Shown: positions 58,263 through 64,000 of the stretch, piece after piece | How the letters are laid out: each line of letters opens with the position of its first letter | Position numbering within the stretch: the stretch's first letter is position 1 | Origin: Hyalella azteca | Lineage: Eukaryota > Arthropoda > Malacostraca > Amphipoda > Hyalellidae | DNA length: 64,000 bases | NCBI RefSeq assembly: GCF_000764305.2 | Contig: NW_025932737.1 | Span: 1-64,000, forward strand | Direction: 5' to 3' | Made by a program: the position numbers and the translations under genes | The notes under the pieces: model-generated | The model's database searches: none | The model's input: only the letters and a program-made list of their open reading frames with translations | What the model was told of the DNA's origin: nothing

Positions 58263-59013
58263 CGACACCTGCTGTCACGGCAGTTTTCCTCGACCTCAAA
58301 ACCTCAGCGACTTTCGTGCTGGTGCGCGTAACTCTAAACAAGAGCGGGTCTATCTTTTGATCAATAGAGAATGACGAAAGATAAAAGTAGAAAGTTTGGA
58401 AGTATATGAGTTTATTTAAAAAAATTTAACATATTTAACATGGAATAATTTTGGACAGTTAATGGCTCGTAGGAGTAACTCACAACAGAGAAAATAATTT
58501 TAAATGCTTAATTGAAAGGACGTTTTTTCATGTTGTGTTTATAATTAGCATGGACACTTTAAAAATAAATATTCAATAAATTATCTCATTTATATGACCA
58601 ACATAAAATTAATAGCTTATATATAATAATGTAAAATAGCTTAGAAATAATCATAAACATAAATTCAGGAGAACAGCACTGTTCGTCAACGATCAAAAAG
58701 GGAGAGTGAGCAATAGCAAGAATCATTGTCGCAAGAAAAATATTGAGAGGTGTTTTACTAATAAATATAACCTATTTTAATGGCCATGAAATAAAAATAT
58801 ATTATTCGTGAGAAAATAATGCCAATAAGAACGATTGAGGTTAATTATCAGTTCCTGATCACTTAAACTTCGCCATTGTAGTGACAGTGGCAACGAGTGT
58901 TGAGCCCAATTTAATCCTGCGAACAAGACAGGGATAATTCGTTTGTAGTTTACTGATGAGTCATCTAACGACCTGATTTGGGGAGTGAAGGTCGCAAGCA
59001 TATTTCAAAAGTC
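58263..59013. other. AT-rich, no gene seen
   Basis: No exon or element recognised. Confidence 0.45.
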
Positions 59014-59142
59014 ATGCAGAGGGCACAGCCCTACTGCGACAATCATGCAGAAGGGCACAGCCCTACTGCGACAATCATGCAGAAGGGCACAGCCCTACTG
59101 CGACAATCATGCAGAAGGGCACAGCCCTACTGCAACAGGCAC
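59014..59142. repeat. 32 bp tandem repeat, 4 copies
   Basis: Unit ATGCAGAAGGGCACAGCCC plus TACTGCGACAATC; copies almost identical. Confidence 0.92.
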
Positions 59143-59904
59143 TAATGCCAAATTAAGACCCCGAACCTCATTATATATATATAGTTGCCCATGCACCACG
59201 ACACACTAGATAAATATTCACTATTGAAATGCCGCTAAAGGTATCTCGCTCATACATCATTGAGTCATAGGTAACAAATTATATAAATAATGTCTCATGA
59301 CTTTCGGAAAATTATAGTAGTAATTATGATCTTCAAAAATATGAAAATCGAAATATAAAATCCCCAAATATATGTATGGGTAATAAATGAACCAAACACA
59401 TGTGGATGGTTTGATTGCTCATAAATCTTTAGCGGTCTGATTAAAGTGCGTTAACTATCAAATACCCTAGGCTGAAAAAGGAAGATATTTTTGGGTTGAC
59501 TTGAGAAGTCAAATACAAGGTGGAGCTGTTATGTGATATTCAGCTACCTATATGATAGACAACGAACATCTGCATCATAAGATAAAATTCTGATAAATAT
59601 TGTTTAAAGAACAAGCACTATCACACTTAGTCAACCAAAGATAATTGCTATTGAAAAAAGAATGAATTGAACGGAAAACTTTCTTATGAAATTAACTCAA
59701 CGCGGTTTTCTTCAAGTGTGAGCAGTAAGTCAGTCAGATCCGTGAGAAGGTAATTGAACATTCTCATGGAATCGCGAAATATCTTCCATCCTTCCATGGA
59801 GTCTTGATAAGGAGCGTGCCGAACACCGTCCCCAAGCGGAGGCTTTCCTATCAATCGTTTGTGAATTACGGCACTCCAGATTATATTGACGCCATCCATA
59901 TCAT
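59143..59904. other. No gene seen
   Basis: No exon or element recognised. Confidence 0.45.
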
Positions 59905-60192
59905 TTAGCCAGATCCGTCCATCTCATTCAGCCATTCAGCCAGATCGTCCATCCCATTAAACCACTTAGCCAGTTCCATCAATCCCAATCAGCCATTCAG
60001 CCAGATCCATCCATCCCAATCAGCCATTCAGCCAGATCCATCCATTCCATTCAGCCATTAAGCCACAACCGTCCATCCCACTAAACCATTCAGCCAGATC
60101 CGTCCATCCCACTAAACCATTCAGCCAGATCCGTCCGTCCCATTTTTTCAGATCCGTCCATGCGGTTCAGCCTGATCCGTCCATCCCATTCA
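59905..60192. repeat. Imperfect ~25-36 bp tandem repeat
   Basis: Eight or so units of CATTCAGCCAGATCCGTCC plus ATCCCA with variable length and AAACC/GCCAT variants. Confidence 0.88.
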
Positions 60193-62103
60193 AAGCTTCC
60201 CAGCGTCATTCAAGGCTCAAGGCTAAATTATGGGCTCAAGAAGAAGCGACGGTAAAGGATGAAGCTGGTCATGGTTCAGGAGATGAGTGTACACTGACCT
60301 TGAAAGAGAGATGAACTTTCTCTCGAAACTCTTTCTCTTTCGCTGCCTTTACATTCTTGTATACGCAGGTACGCATAACACTGAAGCAGATACACGGTGC
60401 CTTACCCTAGCAGATACACGTATGGTGCAAAAACTGAGAGTTCGATGTGTCACGAACGTTAGATTTATTGATTGGTTTAATCCTACCTTATATTCTGCAA
60501 CCGAAAAAATCTCACTCATAGGGATCTTTTACTGACAACCTTTGTTAAAAAAAACGCTCTACGAATTGTATTTATACGCACGTTCTTCTGTGCAGAAATA
60601 AAAATTATCTAAGGTAATTCTTAAAAATCTGTTCGAATTTTGTTCTGATTACTGTCGAAAGAGCTTCATCGTTAGCTGTTCAGCAAAAAATAAATTTTAT
60701 TCAGCTCTTCCTTCATAGGTTTCTTCAGCAAGCAACGGTCGTTTATAAATAAAGGCATTAAATTACGAAGCAATTCACGCATCATCGAATGTCTGGTGGA
60801 TGTTTTGCCAGTTGTGTTCGCTCGCTCGTACGTCAGAAAAGTTATTATTTGTAAAAAGAAGTGAAGGGAAGGCAGCTTGACAAGAGCCGCGCCGTTTAGC
60901 TCAGCAAACACCATACTTCGTCGGAGGTTCCATGGAACGAAGCGAATACCGTCGTTGAACAGAGACTTTCCTCGTCTCTCGTTAATGAATACATGACCGC
61001 ATACTAGATTCTGGTGATCAGTGGAGCAAAGCTCATTGCAGACTATTAATTTTGATGGCCCTACTGGTAGCAGATATACATAGTTTCATGTTATATCTCC
61101 TAATAATTTCTAAAAATATTTCACTGTTAAAACCTAATTCGACATCATGTATATTTTTACCAGTTAGCGTGTATTAATTGGACTGTCAATGAGAGGTAGA
61201 GGGAAATCATTATGAATAGCATTTTCAATCTGATAATGAAGAATTTATCGTAATTAAAATAATTTACGACAGCCACATGTTAACTCGTCATGTGAAAATA
61301 GTTTATCATAAGTGATATGATATTGCGGCTTGACATGTGTACATACATCTACACATTCCAGCACTCATTGTAGAGCACAAATGGATGTAAAGTGAGCAAA
61401 AGTATGCATTACACGGAGGTATACAGCATTTCGATGTGCGCAAAGGGTAATGTATGCTATGCAACCCATGATTGTATGCCACAAACCCATGATAGTATGC
61501 CACGCAGCCCATATGATTGTATGCCACGAAGCTCCAATCGCCCCTGGCGAGCGCTGGTCCGGTATTATAAGGATCAAAAGCCTTTCGTTCAGAAGACCTC
61601 ATGTTCTGCCAGTTGAGTCTGTCTTGATGCTAACAACCTGACGGGCAGCTGACACTCATAGCAACACTTCAGTCTGGGATGAAATGTCAGAACGTAGTGG
61701 ATGCCAACATGAACAATATTCCATAAATTCTGAAGGAGAACTTACACTTGAAAAATCAATGTAAGATGATAGTATGTTTAGATTAATAATAGTGCAATAG
61801 AAAATGTTGGCTATTGTAGCAATGAGATGAGCATGTAGGCCCAAATAGTCATGTAGATTGGTTGCACACATATTTTAGGTAAAGTATCTTTATACGGGTA
61901 TGACTGTAGAAGTAAGCATTACAAGGATACTCGATCGAGTCCTAATGATAAAATGTTATTTGAAATAAATATAACATGACACGTATTCAGATGATTCTAG
62001 GCAAGCACATGAATAAGAATAGTGAATTGAGAAGAAAAGGCGGTGACCCGATGAAACCGCGACGTAATAATCCATCGGAAGTGGAAGGCAGAGAGCGGTT
62101 TAC
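60193..62103. other. No gene firmly seen; small 24 bp repeat
   Basis: An ATG-initiated 80-codon minus frame at 60672-60914 has no recognisable feature. CCCATGATTGTATGCCACAA-type units (three copies) lie at about 61462-61532. Confidence 0.4.
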
Positions 62104-62202
62104 TTTCCATTGAAGAGGAAACGCCTCCGTCGGTGGAACTGCCTCGCTCGGCATGACCTTTGAGTTCTTCAGACACCCGCCCTGCCGTTCAATCGCTGTA
62201 CA
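62104..62202 (-). CDS. Candidate internal exon, phase 0-0, unknown
   Basis: The acceptor TGATATTTTTCTCTAG at 62203 and the donor AAA|GTAAAC bound exactly 33 codons: CTAIERQGGCLKNSKVMPSE, then AVPPTEAFPLQWK. The stretch is clearly GC-richer than its flanks and the splice sites sit exactly where composition changes. Two cysteines 8 residues apart hint at an extracellular module. A second frame in the same segment is also open past the donor. No family recognised. Confidence 0.45.
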
Positions 62203-62769
62203 CTAGAGAAAAATATCAAAGACATTAACTCTTGATTAGGTACTTGTACAACATTTTTCGAATTGTATTAGTGAATCTGCGAAGTTTTCATCCTCATAAT
62301 TGCACGAGTCCCGAGCGAGATGCCGGACAACATCGTGCTTCCCATTGTTGGTTATTTGAGTTCCTTTCTATAGGAGCTTATTTGATGCTGCAATGATCGT
62401 CATAATAGGCGATAACAAAACCCTTCCAGCAGGAGATAACTGGCCTATAAAGAAATTTGTGATGATCATTTTTGACTTCTGACTTGTTTTCGTGATTTCA
62501 AAGCGAACATCAGCATGAAGAAATCATTTGCTATTATGAAAGAGGTTTGCGCTTGAGCAGCGGTCCCGCGATCCAATTAAATAAGTGTCGAATCCGTGAA
62601 GGGAGTTAAAATCTCCCGCAGGGATCATGTGAAGAGACCGTGAGAATACGTCCAACCAAATCATGCTGTTCAGACTCATGCCCATTAATGTCCGTGGGTG
62701 AAGGCCGAAGAAGCATGAAAGCAATAAAAATATATATTCGTTGATAACTTTACGGTGCAATGATAGCAG
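62203..62769. other. Likely intergenic or intronic
   Basis: A 90-codon minus frame at 62524-62796 contains PAGDFNSLHG, which superficially resembles an endonuclease GDFN motif, but nothing else supports this. Confidence 0.35.
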
Positions 62770-62951
62770 ATCGCCAAGTTTATCGAGCACCATCACGCAC
62801 GCTTATTCCACAATGTACGAGGACACGTGAAAGATCAGATACAAGAGTTATTTGTACGACTTGACTTCGGCAGTCGAAGAAGCGCCAAACGCGAAGCCCT
62901 TTGCAATTTGGCTCGAGTTTGTGCAATGTTTGCGCATTTACAGACTAAGAT
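62770..62951 (+). CDS. Candidate internal exon, unknown conserved-looking segment
   Basis: After GATAGCAG a frame of 60 codons plus two bases runs to a GTATGT donor. It encodes IAKFIEHHHARLFHNVRGHV, then KDQIQELFVRLDFGSRRSAK and REALCNLARVCAMFAHLQTK. The sequence is charged, helical-looking and GC-richer than its surroundings, as expected for a cytosolic helical-repeat-like region. The acceptor has a weak pyrimidine tract. In-frame TGA and TAG immediately precede the acceptor. No family recognised with confidence. Confidence 0.4.
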
Positions 62952-63871
62952 GTATGTTGTGTGTGTTTGTATACCTTGTAGTGAATTGTTTTTTTTTTTA
63001 AATACGATAACATGTTACCTTAAAAACTGCAAACCTTTAGCCTCATAAATGTTTCTTCTGATTTGTTGTCAGGCTTCCACTACTTAAATTTTAACGGAAT
63101 TAGGGAGCAGCGAGTTAAAAGACAACCAATGCATTACTAAAATTTTCGCTGAGCACAGAACGGATTCCCAAAACGACGACTATTTTTTGAGGACACACTG
63201 GAAGAAATATGGCTGTCTTCAAGGTGATCTCTGAGACCCAAGCGGAACCAATGCACATTCTCTGGCCGTACGCTCGAGTTCCTTTGTGAACTAGCGCCCC
63301 TCACGCCACGAACTGTCACCCTCGACGACCTCTTCTTTGTTGCCGTCGCAGAGCGTGGGCACAACTCCTTTGTCTCTCACTCCTCTCACATTGCCCTCAT
63401 GCTTTAGATTCCAGTATATAGCTTCCTGCCTTGTGGGTCCCTTCCCTTCTCTTCATAACTTGCCGCAAAATCTAATTTCTTTAACGTATCCGTCAGGATA
63501 AAAATATATAACATATTCAGTGAGTACTATCAGACGAAAGATCCAGTACTTTTTCAAAAAATCCTACAAATTTGAAATTTTTTTAAAAATTACAAAAGCG
63601 ACATCTCCCGCATTTAACTTTCCCAATACTGAGAGAGATGAACACCACATCTCAGCCTCCATGCTAATCTACATGGCATGCAGGAACATCTTGACAATAA
63701 ATTCATCAATTTTTTAACCCTCGGAGTTATAATTAATTACCAATCGGTAATAGGAATAATCAATGCAATAGAAGTCCCGTGTCAAAAATCATAAAGAAGC
63801 GATAAAGCGACACCAATGATAATAATCACTGCCATTCACCGTGATTAATCAGGGCCCAACCCTCGGGGGAA
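62952..63871. other. Unassigned, competing open frames
   Basis: 63137-63430 is GC-richer and open in several frames on both strands (for example a minus frame with EAIYWNLKHEGNVRGVRDKG and a plus frame with TLDDLFFVAVAERGHNS). I cannot decide which, if any, is coding. Confidence 0.3.
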
Positions 63872-64000
63872 TTAAGGAAGGGTCTGTGATGAACCTAACG
63901 TACGCATCTCGCTGCGCTGCTGTTGAAAGCTGCGTAAGTGCTGGCCAAGACTTGGCAGCAACTCCTCATGAAAAGCGAAAGGAAGGGCGAAGGTGCACTT
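63872..64000 (-). CDS. Partial open frame at window edge, unknown
   Basis: A minus-strand frame open from the window edge for 42 codons to TAA: KCTFALPFAFHEELLPSLG, then QHLRSFQQQRSEMRTL. It looks protein-like and would continue beyond the window. A plus-strand GTAAGT donor at 63935 lies in the same segment, so strand is uncertain. Confidence 0.2.
   Translation of the reverse strand, partial: KCTFALPFAFHEELLPSLGQHLRSFQQQRSEMRTLGSSQTLP

Noticed and set aside
60672..60914. ATG-initiated 80-codon minus frame
   Set aside because: No motif, AT-rich latter half and no promoter or splice signal.
62524..62796. GDFN-containing minus frame as a retrotransposon endonuclease
   Set aside because: Only the four-residue motif matches; the surrounding residues do not resemble an EEP nuclease.
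1..64000. CRISPR arrays, riboswitches, bacterial-type promoters or prophage
   Set aside because: Tandem arrays here have contiguous units without unique spacers, and the sequence is eukaryotic (introns, CCP and PAN-like exons, non-LTR elements).

Overview
This is an AT-rich eukaryotic window with no operons, ribosome binding sites or compact genes. It holds short GC-richer exons separated by long introns, many tandem repeats and decayed retrotransposons. Jockey/CR1-type non-LTR elements, a secreted CCP (sushi) gene and a PAN/apple-like exon point to an arthropod; a crustacean is my guess, by inference only.

The best-supported host gene is on the minus strand, 17806 to 10271. Five exons can be chained by hand with matching phases: a signal-peptide start, a CCP/sushi module split over two 1-1-phase exons, and a linker ending in a Cys-rich SCPDG motif. 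The arrangement recalls invertebrate SVEP1-like sushi proteins. The 3' end was not found. A PAN/apple-like exon at 951-1086 is on the same strand and could belong to it or to the next gene. Both ends of this gene carry duplicated splice sites: eight GTGAG copies in an array abut the exon 5 donor, and an in-frame 114 bp duplication carries the exon 2 acceptor.

Other exon-like islands have splice-like borders but no family I recognise. They lie at 20982-21372 (+), 27736-27985 (+), 34321-34560 (-), 35524-35771 (-, signal peptide), 35978-36351 (-), 37653-37755, 38231-38282 and 40843-40909 (-, phase-compatible), 42969-43130 (-), 46069-46191 (-), 62104-62202 (-), 62770-62951 (+) and 63872-64000 (-).

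Mobile elements: a 5'-intact, 3'-truncated jockey-like copy with only ORF1 (4176-5350, -); a frameshifted reverse transcriptase copy (6190-7850, -) with another repeat nested in it; a third RT copy (52480-53665, +) with a mutated catalytic site; a TA-flanked inverted-repeat MITE (20156-20370); a two-copy 154 bp MITE (31145 and 45090); and a three-copy palindromic dispersed repeat (6321, 16672, 23801).

Tandem repeats are abundant. The most striking is a 134 bp higher-order array at 47983-49020. It shares its monomers with a second locus at 32430-34265. That second locus contains a 38 bp sequence identical to the Nextera mate-pair junction adapter (34159-34196), so the assembly there is almost certainly chimeric.
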